Part shown: one piece after another, positions 55,329 to 63,857 of the stretch
Layout: each line of letters opens with the position of its first letter
Numbering within the stretch: the first letter of the stretch is position 1
Source of the DNA: JAUWKC01 sp035529895
GTDB lineage: Bacteria > Planctomycetota > Phycisphaerae > Sedimentisphaerales > Anaerobacaceae
Assembly: GCA_035529895.1 (NCBI GenBank)
Contig: DATKVV010000024.1
Coordinates: forward strand, 54,825-118,824
Length of the DNA: 64,000 nucleotides
Reading direction: 5' to 3'
Notes under the pieces: generated by a model
Databases searched by the model: none
Told to the model about the DNA's origin: nothing
Seen by the model: the letters and a program-made list of their open reading frames with translations, nothing else
Translations under genes and position numbers: made by a program

Positions 55329-56574
55329 TTTTATAAACCGAAACAATTCTGGAGTTTGGATAGTAATAATAAAGTATCTGCCTTGCTGTCTTGCCCTCTC
55401 GGGCCATTGCCTGCGCCCCACACTGGCACATCCCCACACCGTGCCCGTAACCTCTGCCGGACAGAAACCCCCACTTGTCACCCATGTTCACGATTTGGCA
55501 TATCGTGCTTCTTATTTTTTGTCCTGTCGGGTCGACTGTCAGTCGCAGGTCTTCCGCGCGCAGAAACTCAGCAGTTCCCGTCGAGCCCAGCAGCTTGACC
55601 GAAGTCAGCCGGGAGAAATCGTCGTAGTTGCTTTGCGCGGCCGCAATAATGTTCGCAATCTCTCCCAGTTGTTGAAGCTTAGGATAGCGCTGGCGCAGGT
55701 TCTCGCTGACATGGCCCTTATCGAACTGTGCCATAGGCCAGAAGAAAAAGCCCGGCCTGGCTACATCCTTGCAGTAGGGGCATCGCACACCCGCCAGCGG
55801 CTCGAACGAATCCCCGAACACGTTCCTGCTGTTCTCCGTATACCCCCCGCATGTTGAGCTGTAGTAGGCAGGGAAGATTCTTTCACCGGCGTCGGCCTGT
55901 TTACACACCAAAACCTGACCCGAGGTCATATTTACCGCCCCCCACACTTGCGCCGATTCGGCCGCTACGCCAAGGTAAACCTGGTTTGCCTGGCTCCTGC
56001 AAACATCCCAGCTCCGCCTGTTGCCAAAATGCCTCTTGATGTACAGGCAATAGGTCCTTGCCGCGATCGCCTGGGCCTCAAGCGCCGCCGGCTCCCAGTA
56101 ATTCGGCATCTCCGCGCCAACTACACCGGCTAGGTACGCTTCCAGCGGAACCAGGTTCACCGCATCAAACGAGTTTCCATCCGCATTAAGTATGAACTTT
56201 ATTTTGCCCCGGTAAACGCTGCCGTCAAAGTTAAAGATGTACGGCTCATCCGGTGCAACAATCGCCTCGTCATTGTTTACGACATGCCCGCCAATCGAGA
56301 TTCTGCCTCCCGACACATCAATGTTTGTCGGTTCTCCCATTTCTTGCAGGCGTACTTCCGTAGTCTCGCCTTGCGGTCTGATAACACGGACAGGCGACCC
56401 TGCAGAAAACATACAGCTTGCAAGATGGTCGGCCAACAGCACTCGTATCCAGAAACGCTCCGGAGCGTCCATCTGGGGCGTGGGTTTGGCAGGCTCTCGC
56501 TCCGCACAGCCTCCGATGATTAGCAGCACGAGCACAAGTGCCGCTGCCAGGCAATTTGGTCTGCTAAAGTTCAT
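55315..56574 (-). CDS. SpoIID/LytB-domain lipoprotein
   Basis: 419 residues. The signal LAAALVLVLLIIGGC ends in a lipobox (IIGGC). The SpoIID core (about 130-400) includes VPLEAYLAGVVGAEMPNYW, PAALEAQAIAARTYCLYIKR, YYSSTCGGYTENSRNVFG and the C-terminal GRGYGHGVGMCQCGAQAMA. SpoIID in Bacillus is a peptidoglycan lytic transglycosylase; planctomycete homologues may act on a reduced wall or have another glycan target. The frame opens with TTG ATG; ATG 56574 is used. It sits between the alpha-CTD protein and tgt on the same strand. Confidence 0.88.
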   Translation of the reverse strand: MNFSRPNCLAAALVLVLLIIGGCAEREPAKPTPQMDAPERFWIRVLLADHLASCMFSAGSPVRVIRPQGETTEVRLQEMGEPTNIDVSGGRISIGGHVVNNDEAIVAPDEPYIFNFDGSVYRGKIKFILNADGNSFDAVNLVPLEAYLAGVVGAEMPNYWEPAALEAQAIAARTYCLYIKRHFGNRRSWDVCRSQANQVYLGVAAESAQVWGAVNMTSGQVLVCKQADAGERIFPAYYSSTCGGYTENSRNVFGDSFEPLAGVRCPYCKDVARPGFFFWPMAQFDKGHVSENLRQRYPKLQQLGEIANIIAAAQSNYDDFSRLTSVKLLGSTGTAEFLRAEDLRLTVDPTGQKIRSTICQIVNMGDKWGFLSGRGYGHGVGMCQCGAQAMAREGKTARQILYYYYPNSRIVSVYKIDEF

Positions 56575-56625
56575 CAACTACCGTTGTAGGTTGTTTAGGT
56601 CTCTTCGAGTGGTTACTGTCCTTTT

Positions 56626-57942
56626 CTAATCCAGCGTGCGCAGCGATAGCCCGTAGTTAGTCAGGGCTTTTTTAATCTCGTTAAGGCTTGTTACACCGAA
56701 GTTTTTGCAGCCAAGCAGCTCCGCATCGGTCTTCTGGATTAAGTCCCCAAGCGTCCGAATTTCAAGTTTCTGAAGGCACTTGCGCGAGCGCACCGACAAG
56801 GCCAGGTCATCTACCGGCCTGTTCAGCAGCCCTCGCTCCTCTTCTTCTCTGATACTAACCTCTTCGTCTTCCGCAGCGGCCTCCTGCTTCTCCTCCAGTG
56901 CCATACCCAGGCGCAGTGCTTTTGACTCCAGGATGAACTTGATTTCTCGCAGCGATGTTTCTCCGAAGTTCTTGTAGGACAGAAGCTCCGTCTCGGTAAT
57001 GTTCGTAAGGTCACCCAGTGTGTTGATCCCCATCTTCTTGAAGCAGTTCCTGCTCCGCACCGACAGCTCGAAATCTGAAAGCGGCGTTTCAAGTATCTGT
57101 GTCCTGTAGTCCTTTTTCTTTTCCTTTTCTTCGTCATAAAACATCGTTTTTGAGCTTTCGATGTCTTTTTTAAACATAATTGCTTTTTGGTGATTGGGAT
57201 GGTACCTCAGGACCTTGTCGACGCACTGGGCCGCCCTGTTGTATTCGCCCATATCTTCGTAAAGCACGGCCAAATTCAGCAGCGTGCTTACGTAAACCGG
57301 CGACGTTGAAGCAATTTGCTTATAGTAGAGGATTGCCGTATCCTCATCGCCGGATAAATCGCAGCGGTACGCTAAGTGGAACATAGCCCTTTGATGGTTC
57401 GGCGACAAATCCAAAGCTGTCTTGTAATTGTCCGTCGCCTCTTCATAGAATCCCTGTGCCTCCTGAAGCCTCCCAAGCTGGTAATGATATTCGGCGCTCA
57501 CATTTTCAAAGTTCGTGCAGTTCTTCAGTTCCGCATCGGCCGCCTCATATTTGCGCGCCTGCCGATACGTCGCCGCCTTCTCCAGCGCAACACTGAGGCC
57601 CTCCGCCCCATAACCGGCGCTCTTTTGCAGGTTTTGAATTGCTTCGTCGAACCGCCCCATTCGCCGAAGCGCAAAGGTCAGATAAATCAGTTTTTCCTTG
57701 CAGTCCTTCGCTTTCTCCAGGTGTTCGACTGCTTCCCTGTCTCTGCCGACGATAAAAAGCCCGATTCCAACCGCCAAAGCGGCTTTCTGAGCCGTCTTCG
57801 ACAGATTCACCTCAAGTTGTTCCTTGAAAACCATTTGGTTTCTCTCGCTGCAATGGACAGATTCGGACAGCTTCTTGATTTCGTCCATCGAAGGCAGACT
57901 GTCCCCAAACAAGTCGATTCTCGGCTCTGTGATTGCTTCCAT
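56626..57942 (-). CDS. TPR protein with two tandem RNA-polymerase alpha-CTD domains
   Basis: 438 residues without signal peptide. A TPR-like region (about 55-265; YHYQLGRLQEAQGFYEEATD, LLNLAVLYEDMGEYNRAAQC) precedes two alpha-CTD helix-hairpin-helix domains at about 284-345 and 372-435. Domain 1 reads FELSVRSRNCFKKMGINTLG and FGETSLREIK; domain 2 reads VDDLALSVRSRKCLQKLEIR and FGVTSLNEIKKAL. Compared with E. coli alpha-CTD, Arg265, Cys269, Gly296 and Ser299 are kept in both and Asn268 in domain 1 only (Lys in domain 2); Lys298 is Thr in both. No alpha-NTD is present, so this is not RpoA. A DNA- or transcription-complex-binding adaptor is inferred. ATG 57942 has AAGGGG upstream and its own promoter. 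Confidence 0.85.
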   Translation of the reverse strand: MEAITEPRIDLFGDSLPSMDEIKKLSESVHCSERNQMVFKEQLEVNLSKTAQKAALAVGIGLFIVGRDREAVEHLEKAKDCKEKLIYLTFALRRMGRFDEAIQNLQKSAGYGAEGLSVALEKAATYRQARKYEAADAELKNCTNFENVSAEYHYQLGRLQEAQGFYEEATDNYKTALDLSPNHQRAMFHLAYRCDLSGDEDTAILYYKQIASTSPVYVSTLLNLAVLYEDMGEYNRAAQCVDKVLRYHPNHQKAIMFKKDIESSKTMFYDEEKEKKKDYRTQILETPLSDFELSVRSRNCFKKMGINTLGDLTNITETELLSYKNFGETSLREIKFILESKALRLGMALEEKQEAAAEDEEVSIREEEERGLLNRPVDDLALSVRSRKCLQKLEIRTLGDLIQKTDAELLGCKNFGVTSLNEIKKALTNYGLSLRTLD

Positions 57943-58015
57943 ACTAACTCGCCCCTTGTAAGTTTTTCTCTTAATACTACCCTGCAATCCGTGAAACCAC
58001 CCTCACGAATGTGGT

Positions 58016-58043
58016 ATTATAAGCCTGATGCGAATGTTTGCAA
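58016..58043 (-). promoter_or_regulatory. Promoter of the TPR-alpha-CTD gene
   Basis: The minus strand reads TTGCAA, 16 nt, TATAAT. The -10 is perfect; the start codon lies 74 bp downstream. Near the start site an inverted repeat CGTGA/TCACG (57990-58007) may be an operator or an mRNA hairpin. Confidence 0.55.
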
Positions 58044-58371
58044 CAGATTTTTTCACCTGTTGCTGCCGGCTTGTTTCCGTTGCCCTTGCCGCTGCTCTAT
58101 AACTTATTTGCCCCCCTTAGACCGCTGCAGCGGGCAAAAAAGAGGCCGAGCCAACCGCGGCTCGCCAAGTGTGGAGAAAATTGGCAACAAGAAAAGTGCT
58201 TTGTCAAATCCTGTGTAATTTCGTCCTCAAAATGTGCGCAAAAAACCACTATTTCTGATTATTTCCAGCTGACAGCCCCCGATAGTATGCCCACGAACCC
58301 TCCCAGGCCGGCCTTCAGGCCTCGTCGTTGCCGGGCCTCACAATCGGACAAAGATGGCACTTGCACCTGGA
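58044..58371. other. Gap without recognised gene
   Basis: 328 bases between the alpha-CTD gene promoter and the end of the Fe-S protein gene. No repeat, RNA gene or terminator was recognised; plus-strand frames across it are extensions of antisense frames. Confidence 0.45.
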
Positions 58372-59217
58372 TTACCAGAGGTTTGCTGCTGCAGGTACCG
58401 TGCTGCGTTCCTTGAGGCCGATTGCCGCCTTCGGGCAGACCGACCGGCAGATCCCGCACCCGTAGCAGCGCCTTTGGTCGATAACGGTTTTTTTGTTCGA
58501 CGCGCTATAGGATATGGCGCCGAACTGGCAGACGCGCATGCACTGTCGGCAGCCGCTGCATTGGTCCGGGTCAACCGCAGCGACATACTCCGCTCGGAAC
58601 ATAACCGGAATCCCCTGTGTCACGGTGCACCGCATGGCAAGGCAGTCCGCCCGGTCGCAATTGCACACCCCCCCTATGAAGGGACTCCGGAAGGTCCATA
58701 CGCTGTGGCAAAGACCCTCTTTCTCGTGCTCACGCAAAGCCGAAATGGCATCCTCCTTGCCTAACGATTCCATCCCGCTTGTATCCGGCCCGTTCAGAAA
58801 GCTGCCGTCAAGGCCCCGAACGATTTCACCTAACTTTCCACCGTTCGGTCCCAGACTCACACCATAGCAGTAACGTTTTTCCTTACCGAGAGTGATATGC
58901 CGGCAGATACACGCTACTCGCACAATCGAATTTACAAACCCGAAGATATGCTCGATATCCTCAATGGGCACCACCTGCCCGTAATGCACCTTCTTGCTCT
59001 TTCGCGCCACTAAACTTCTGACCATCCCTTGGACAAACCTCGGAGCCTTCTCGAGCTTCTCCAAGCGCTCAACGTCTCTCGCAATCGAGTCGGTGTCTGC
59101 AAAGAAATCCTCGATAAACTTGCGCCTGCGAACATCGCTCAGCAGGTCCTCGGAATAGTTGCTCGCCTGTAGGTACCACTTCTTGCCCTCGCCGTGCTTC
59201 AAGCAGAACTCACACAT
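58372..59217 (-). CDS. Double-cluster 4Fe-4S ferredoxin-like protein
   Basis: 281 residues. The N-terminal 200 residues begin MCEFCLKHGEGKKWYL and include further Cys (VACICRHITLGK, GGVCNCDRADCLAMRC). The C-terminus carries two 4Fe-4S motifs: CSGCRQCMRVCQFGAI and CYGCGICRSVCPKAAI. It has no membrane segment or catalytic domain that I recognise, so it is probably a soluble electron-transfer protein. ATG 59217 follows AAGGAGG at 8 nt and is preferred over 59235. The partner is unknown. Confidence 0.8.
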   Translation of the reverse strand: MCEFCLKHGEGKKWYLQASNYSEDLLSDVRRRKFIEDFFADTDSIARDVERLEKLEKAPRFVQGMVRSLVARKSKKVHYGQVVPIEDIEHIFGFVNSIVRVACICRHITLGKEKRYCYGVSLGPNGGKLGEIVRGLDGSFLNGPDTSGMESLGKEDAISALREHEKEGLCHSVWTFRSPFIGGVCNCDRADCLAMRCTVTQGIPVMFRAEYVAAVDPDQCSGCRQCMRVCQFGAISYSASNKKTVIDQRRCYGCGICRSVCPKAAIGLKERSTVPAAANLW

Positions 59218-59279
59218 GCTGTCAGCCTCCTTCAATTCACCTCATTATTTGATGTTTCATTACCGCGCCCCCCCGGCCG

Positions 59280-59582
59280 TCATCTGTAAATGATGTTGAT
59301 GCTCTGAACGTACCGGCCGATGTGGCGATCCACGTATCCTACAAAGGTCTGCAGCAGCAGCCACTCTGAATCCGGCCTTTTGGATTGTACCTCCGCAACT
59401 ATCATGCCTCCCTTGGTTGAATCCCAGTTGATCCAGCCGGGATACCTCGCATGGACCCATCGCCCCTCTCTTTGACGCTTGAACGTGGTCCCCCGTCTCC
59501 GCAAATGGCGTTCCGTCTCTTTCAGCAGCGTTTTCAACGTCGGCTTGTCGTCCGCCGCCGGAACAATCTGTTCAATTTTCAT
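59280..59582 (-). CDS. Hypothetical protein
   Basis: 100 codons, not recognised. ATG 59582 (MKIEQIVPAADDKPTLKTLL) follows AGAGGGG and is chosen over an upstream start at 59651. Residues 30-60 are strongly basic (RHLRRRGTTFKRQREGRWVH), the rest a beta-rich stretch ending FVGYVDRHIGRYVQSINIIY. It lies 62 bp upstream of the Fe-S gene, which is read next, so co-transcription is likely. No function can be proposed. Confidence 0.6.
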   Translation of the reverse strand: MKIEQIVPAADDKPTLKTLLKETERHLRRRGTTFKRQREGRWVHARYPGWINWDSTKGGMIVAEVQSKRPDSEWLLLQTFVGYVDRHIGRYVQSINIIYR

Positions 59583-59887
59583 AAAGCCCCTCTTCTTCTG
59601 GTCGGCAAGCTGATATATGCAATTACTTTCGTAAGTCTTGCCTTCAGACACGATCCATTATAGCCGGACAGACCACAGAGGCAAAACAGAATTCACCAGT
59701 CACATGCCACAATACACGAGCCACCACTGCAAAAGTACGCTTTTCAACATGTGAGCCTTACAATTTCGGCATTGTTTCGGATTTGGGATTTCGGATTTTG
59801 ACGCCGCGACCCCCACCTCCACACTGCCACTTTCTTGATTCTTCGTACCGCTTGGCAGGCGAGGTCCGCGTTTGCATTCCTTGCCCC
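59583..59887. other. Gap between the small unknown gene and ccsA
   Basis: 305 bases without a convincing gene. It contains a short heptanucleotide repeat (annotated separately). No T-run terminator was found after ccsA. Confidence 0.45.
59779..59799. repeat. Heptanucleotide tandem repeat GGATTTN x3
   Basis: Three consecutive 7-bp units GGATTTG, GGATTTC, GGATTTT, preceded by TTTC. The composition differs sharply from the flanking GC-rich DNA. I recall similar AAATCC-type strings in some planctomycete intergenic regions, which I could not check. Confidence 0.6.
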
Positions 59888-60682
59888 TCACGCAGCGTAG
59901 CTGTGCAGCCCCGAAAAGAGTCTGGAGAGGTTTACCCAAAGCAGAGTTATAACGATAGCAGCCATGCCTGCGACCGCCCAGGTGCTGTTGATGCGAGGGT
60001 GTCTCTTGCCGAACATGTAACGGAAGTGAAAATACCCCACGTAAACCAGCCACGACGCCAGCGACCACAGTTCTTTTGGGTCCCATCCCCAGTAGTCGCC
60101 CCACGCCAGCTTCCCCCAGACACTGCCCAGCACCAGCCCTAAAGTCAGCAGCGGAAAACCCGCCCGTATCATGCGATATGTTGCCTCTTCGGCCGGCAGC
60201 ACCTTTCCGTCAGGGCAGGGGGGCTTGCCCGCCAGTTGGCAGCTTGCCTGGAACGTAGCCTTTGCCATAAATATGTATGACAGCACATAAACGGCCACGT
60301 GCGGCGCAAAGAGCCAGCTTTGCAGTGCCGGCGGCAGCCGCTGCGGCTCGGCGCTAAAGACAAAACCTGCCGGGAAAAGAACTATCGTTCCTATCAGCAT
60401 ATCGGCGCAGCGCCCGCCCACACGCAGTACTCGCTCACAAAAAGACGAAACAGGATATATCAGCAGGCCCATAGACAGAAACACCTCAAACAGGTTCTGC
60501 ATGGGTACATGCCGCACGCTGTACCAACGATACGCAAAAGCCGCACAGCAAACAGCAAAGCCGAACGTATATAGAAGTTGACCGCTTTTCTCGCGGCCGA
60601 CCAGTCTCCTTACAAACGCTGCGACATAAGCGGCCATCGCAAGATAAATCAGCAGGCCCTGCAGTGTATATTTAACTTCCAT
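59888..60682 (-). CDS. ccsA: Cytochrome c biogenesis protein CcsA
   Basis: 264-residue heme-handling membrane protein of system II cytochrome c maturation. It has about eight membrane segments and the tryptophan-rich heme-binding motif WGDYWGWDPKELWSLASW near residue 205. Conserved His residues that would ligate heme are in LFAPHVAVYVLSYIF and KRHPRINSTWA. It begins directly at the ccsB stop (60682/60683), so translation is probably coupled. The two proteins move heme across the inner membrane and attach it to apocytochromes such as the divergent di-heme protein. Confidence 0.92.
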   Translation of the reverse strand: MEVKYTLQGLLIYLAMAAYVAAFVRRLVGREKSGQLLYTFGFAVCCAAFAYRWYSVRHVPMQNLFEVFLSMGLLIYPVSSFCERVLRVGGRCADMLIGTIVLFPAGFVFSAEPQRLPPALQSWLFAPHVAVYVLSYIFMAKATFQASCQLAGKPPCPDGKVLPAEEATYRMIRAGFPLLTLGLVLGSVWGKLAWGDYWGWDPKELWSLASWLVYVGYFHFRYMFGKRHPRINSTWAVAGMAAIVITLLWVNLSRLFSGLHSYAA

Positions 60683-61702
60683 CTATTCGCTTCTCACTCT
60701 CGCCCGTCCAGCCGCAAACTCTCGCAGCCACAAGTGCCAAAACACCGCGATACACAGCATCAGGTACCCGGCGTAAACCCATATCAGCCCGCTGTCTGAG
60801 ACCACCTCCAAAACCGTATATTGGCGTCCCTGCTCATCGTACGAATGTTGATAAAAATGGTACCCGCCGAAATGCAGCGGATGGTTCACTTCAATGTTCT
60901 TCTCCAGAACGACCTTATCGTCTTTAATTACCGCAAGCTCGCTTATATAATCGCGAACCGTTCTGTGGTAGCTCAGCAAAAACTTGTCCTCCGGGTGCAC
61001 ATGCCCTGGATATCGCTCGAAGACATAGTCGGTGGTCACGCCGCCGTCGGGGCCTCTTATCTGAACCTCCAGCGCAGGATTATACCCGGGCTCCGGGTCG
61101 TCGTAGGCTGCGCTCTTGTCGTCCTCGAATGTGATTTTGAAATTTTCAAACGCCTTTGTGATTATCACCGTCCCCACATCAGCCCCCAACGAGAATTCGC
61201 CGCCGATTTCCACCGGCACCTGCCAGTGTTGCCCTTGCCGGCTTTCGATATCCAAGTACTCAGGCTTATAATACTCGATCCGGAAGTCCTTCAGTTTTAT
61301 GTGGAAAGGCAGCTCTTTCATGCCGCGCTCGCCTTCCGCCTTGACGTGATTGTCCGACTGCCCTTCGAAGATTGCCATCTTGCCCCCGGGGATTTTCTCG
61401 ATTCCCAGAAGTTTCTTCCGTAGTTCATGTCCCGCTGCCGAACCCCACATCGACCCTGTCAGAATCAGCACGCACCCCCCATGAATCAGTAAAAGCGCCG
61501 GTTCCCTAACCAGCCGCCGAAACACGCCAATCCCCGCTATCAACATAACCGTCAACGCTGACCAGTAGAGCCCCAAAGGCAGCGAGTTAAAGAACCCTTT
61601 TGCCCGCTCCGCGCCTGCAAATGCGCCGTAGATAGACAAAACAATCAGCAGTATGATCAACACCAGAGCACACCACAGCACAGCGCGTCTGAACTTATTC
61701 AT
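60683..61702 (-). CDS. ccsB: Cytochrome c biogenesis protein CcsB (ResB-like)
   Basis: 339 residues. ResB/CcsB partners CcsA in system II. Three N-terminal membrane helices (AVLWCALVLIILLIVLSIYG, LYWSALTVMLIAGIGVF, LLLIHGGCVLILTGSMWG) precede a large periplasmic domain (about 95-300, FHIKLKDFRIEYYKPEYLD, NIEVNHPLHFGGYHFYQHSY) and a last helix (IWVYAGYLMLCIAVFWHLWL). It is shorter than many ResB proteins but keeps the His-rich end of the soluble domain. A TTGCAA/CATAAT promoter lies upstream. Confidence 0.9.
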   Translation of the reverse strand: MNKFRRAVLWCALVLIILLIVLSIYGAFAGAERAKGFFNSLPLGLYWSALTVMLIAGIGVFRRLVREPALLLIHGGCVLILTGSMWGSAAGHELRKKLLGIEKIPGGKMAIFEGQSDNHVKAEGERGMKELPFHIKLKDFRIEYYKPEYLDIESRQGQHWQVPVEIGGEFSLGADVGTVIITKAFENFKITFEDDKSAAYDDPEPGYNPALEVQIRGPDGGVTTDYVFERYPGHVHPEDKFLLSYHRTVRDYISELAVIKDDKVVLEKNIEVNHPLHFGGYHFYQHSYDEQGRQYTVLEVVSDSGLIWVYAGYLMLCIAVFWHLWLREFAAGRARVRSE

Positions 61703-61769
61703 TCGGTCCCCTTTTTGCGAATCGGCCGACCGGCCAAACGCTTAACAGGCTTACGCGAACCCAAACTGA

Positions 61770-61797
61770 ATTATGACAAAAAGACCGTTATTTGCAA
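61770..61797 (-). promoter_or_regulatory. Promoter of ccsB-ccsA
   Basis: The minus strand reads TTGCAA, 16 nt, CATAAT, with the ccsB ATG 68 bp downstream. The hexamers and spacing match those of the alpha-CTD gene promoter. Confidence 0.5.
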
Positions 61798-62157
61798 GCA
61801 TGTGGCTTCTGACGTTTCCCTTCTCGGCCTGGTCGGTGTTTCGCCATTTGCGCTCTTAAAATGGCTGATTCATCCGGCTAACGATGGTCTCGCGACTAAA
61901 ACCGTGATCCCGTATGCGAACGGTGTGCCGGCATTCTTATTCTTGCCAAAGCAGATTACTTGGGGTTTTCCCCTATAAGAGAAATAGGCAAATCCCTGAT
62001 TGACCGCATCTGCCTGCCGAATACTATGGCCGGCGTAGATACAGACTGTACGACAGGCAATGCTTTGACCTTCGTGGGATGCGCGTTTCTTAACGTGATG
62101 TGCTACGCTTTTCTTCCCTACAAGTGCAAGAACAACCACTAACGAAAGGGGACGAAA
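61798..62157. other. Divergent gap before the di-heme cytochrome gene
   Basis: 360 bases. It contains a short GGGG-TTTT-CCCC hairpin (61962-61973). Open frames on both strands have no recognisable motif. An AAGGGGACG ribosome-binding site lies just before the next start. Confidence 0.4.
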
Positions 62158-63567
62158 ATGAAGACCGCAAGGAACATTAATATTGTATCTGTCTCGGCAA
62201 TTCTTCTGTGGATTCCAATTGTAGTAGCGGTTTTACCCTGCACAAGAGCGACAAACGCCAGGCAGTCAAGCTATTTGCCGGTTGTCATTACCGAGGATTT
62301 TGATTCGGTTATGGCAGCGATGAAAGCTGCCAAACCCGATATCATGGGACGACAGATGGATTTGCTGCGCCAAAGATATGACCTCTCGGACCGCCCCGCC
62401 AAAGGCGTTACTATGTCCGGCGGCAAGCCCATCCAGGAAGGGGTCCGCGTAAGACTGCCTCCCGGAATGACCTGGCGGAAGCTCGCCGAAATGACGCCCG
62501 AAGAAATCCGCGAAAAAGACCTCTTTCCAAAGGGTTTCTTGCCTCTGCCGCACCCCAACCACAACGAGGGCGGTATGCTTTTCCCGAAATTTGTCATCGA
62601 CCAAATGAACAGGACTGAGGCCAGGGACCTGACTCGTTTTGACCTCGATTTCGACTTGCCTGACCATTTCCTTCCTGAATACCCGGCTCCCATCTATCTG
62701 ACCACACGCCCCGACCTCGGTGATGTCTCCAAAGGAAAAGTTGTGCATATAAACAATTACTACGAGATATTCAACGGAACACTTAACCCAAAGCAGCTCG
62801 AAGGCCTCCGCCTTTTATTGACACCCTTTCCCCAGCAGCAGTTCAACCAGACTGAAGACCGCCGCAGCGAGCAGCCCAGTCGTGGTGTGACCTGTTTCGA
62901 CTGTCATTCGAACGGACACACTGCTGCCCCGACGCATTTGGTAGGCGATATCCGCCCGCAGCAGTTTCGCCATCGGCTCGACACGCCCTCGCTGCGGGGC
63001 GTCAATATCCAGAGATTGTTTGGTTCTCAACGTGCTCTCAAGAGTGTGGAGGATTTCACCGAGTTCGAGCAGCGGGCGGCCTACTTCGATGGCGACCCGG
63101 TTATCGCTACTAAGAAAGGCGTCAATATTCTCGAACGTGCCAGCCAGGTGCACTTTATGGCCGAATTCCAGGCACTTTTGGATTTCCCGCCGGCCCCGAA
63201 GTTGAATGTCTTCGGAAGGCTCGACCCGGCTAAAGCCACCGACGCCGAATTGCGAGGCGAAGGCGTGTTTTTCACAAAAGCCGCCTGTGGCACCTGCCAT
63301 ACTCCTCCTTACTACACCGACAATATCATGCATAACCTGAGGACCGAGCGGTTCTACAAACCGCAGATGATAAATGGCAGGTATGCCGCCGCTGACGGAC
63401 CGATTAAGAATTTCCCATTGAGGGGAATAAACGATTCTCCGCCTTACCTCCACGATGGGCGACTGCTCACCCTGGAAGATACCGTAGAATTTTTCAACTT
63501 GATACTTACGACAAAACTGACTGAGCAGGAAAAAAAAGATTTGGTCGAATTCTTGCGGGCCTTGTAG
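62158..63567 (+). CDS. Exported di-heme cytochrome c peroxidase-like protein
   Basis: 469 residues. After a signal segment (VSVSAILLWIPIVVAVLPC) the protein carries two heme c motifs, CFDCH at residues 246-250 and CGTCH at 377-381, in the order of di-heme CcpA/MauG-type proteins. C-terminal conserved segments are FPLRGINDSPPYLHDGRLLT and FFNLILTTKLTEQEKKDL. The long N-terminal part (about 35-240), with GGMLFPKFVIDQMNRTEARD, is not of the standard CcpA type. It may reduce peroxide or oxidise a partner; activity is not shown. AAAGGGGACG precedes the ATG. It is divergent from ccsB-ccsA, which would mature it. Confidence 0.85.
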   Translation: MKTARNINIVSVSAILLWIPIVVAVLPCTRATNARQSSYLPVVITEDFDSVMAAMKAAKPDIMGRQMDLLRQRYDLSDRPAKGVTMSGGKPIQEGVRVRLPPGMTWRKLAEMTPEEIREKDLFPKGFLPLPHPNHNEGGMLFPKFVIDQMNRTEARDLTRFDLDFDLPDHFLPEYPAPIYLTTRPDLGDVSKGKVVHINNYYEIFNGTLNPKQLEGLRLLLTPFPQQQFNQTEDRRSEQPSRGVTCFDCHSNGHTAAPTHLVGDIRPQQFRHRLDTPSLRGVNIQRLFGSQRALKSVEDFTEFEQRAAYFDGDPVIATKKGVNILERASQVHFMAEFQALLDFPPAPKLNVFGRLDPAKATDAELRGEGVFFTKAACGTCHTPPYYTDNIMHNLRTERFYKPQMINGRYAAADGPIKNFPLRGINDSPPYLHDGRLLTLEDTVEFFNLILTTKLTEQEKKDLVEFLRAL

Positions 63568-63781
63568 ACTGAGGCGAACTCGCACCAGCTCGACCGGGAT
63601 ATTGGGCTGGAATGGACTGACAGGATAGCGACCCGAACGGCCTTCTTAACAACACACCATTTTCCTGCTCGTCGTACACAGTTCTGGGTGCAGCTCATCC
63701 GCTTAATGTCTACGGCCTTGCAGTTGCTGATTTTTCAAAGGGGGATAGTGCTGCACGCAGGTATACAGGGTGCCCGTCAGG

Positions 63782-63857
63782 TTTGTAGGTACGGAAATTG
63801 CCCTTCATGCAGGAAAAAAGAAAAACTCTTCAATTAAGGAACCTACAAATGAAGGGC
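63782..63857. repeat. Interleaved inverted repeats before the transposase start
   Basis: Two perfect 9-bp inverted repeats are interleaved: TTTGTAGGT (63782-63790) pairs with ACCTACAAA (63841-63849), and GCCCTTCAT (63800-63808) pairs with ATGAAGGGC (63849-63857). The order A-B-A'-B' is a pseudoknot topology in RNA or a set of protein sites in DNA. The B' arm contains the first ATG of the transposase frame. Confidence 0.6.

Noticed and set aside
55329..55481. N-terminal extension of Tgt by 51 residues
   Set aside because: The extension lies within the SpoIID gene and does not resemble Tgt; the fold begins at TNFEIIHKDAG.
57376..58218. 280-residue plus-strand open frame across the alpha-CTD gene promoter
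   Set aside because: Mostly antisense to the TPR region and of unusual composition; its open length follows from the codon use of the real gene.
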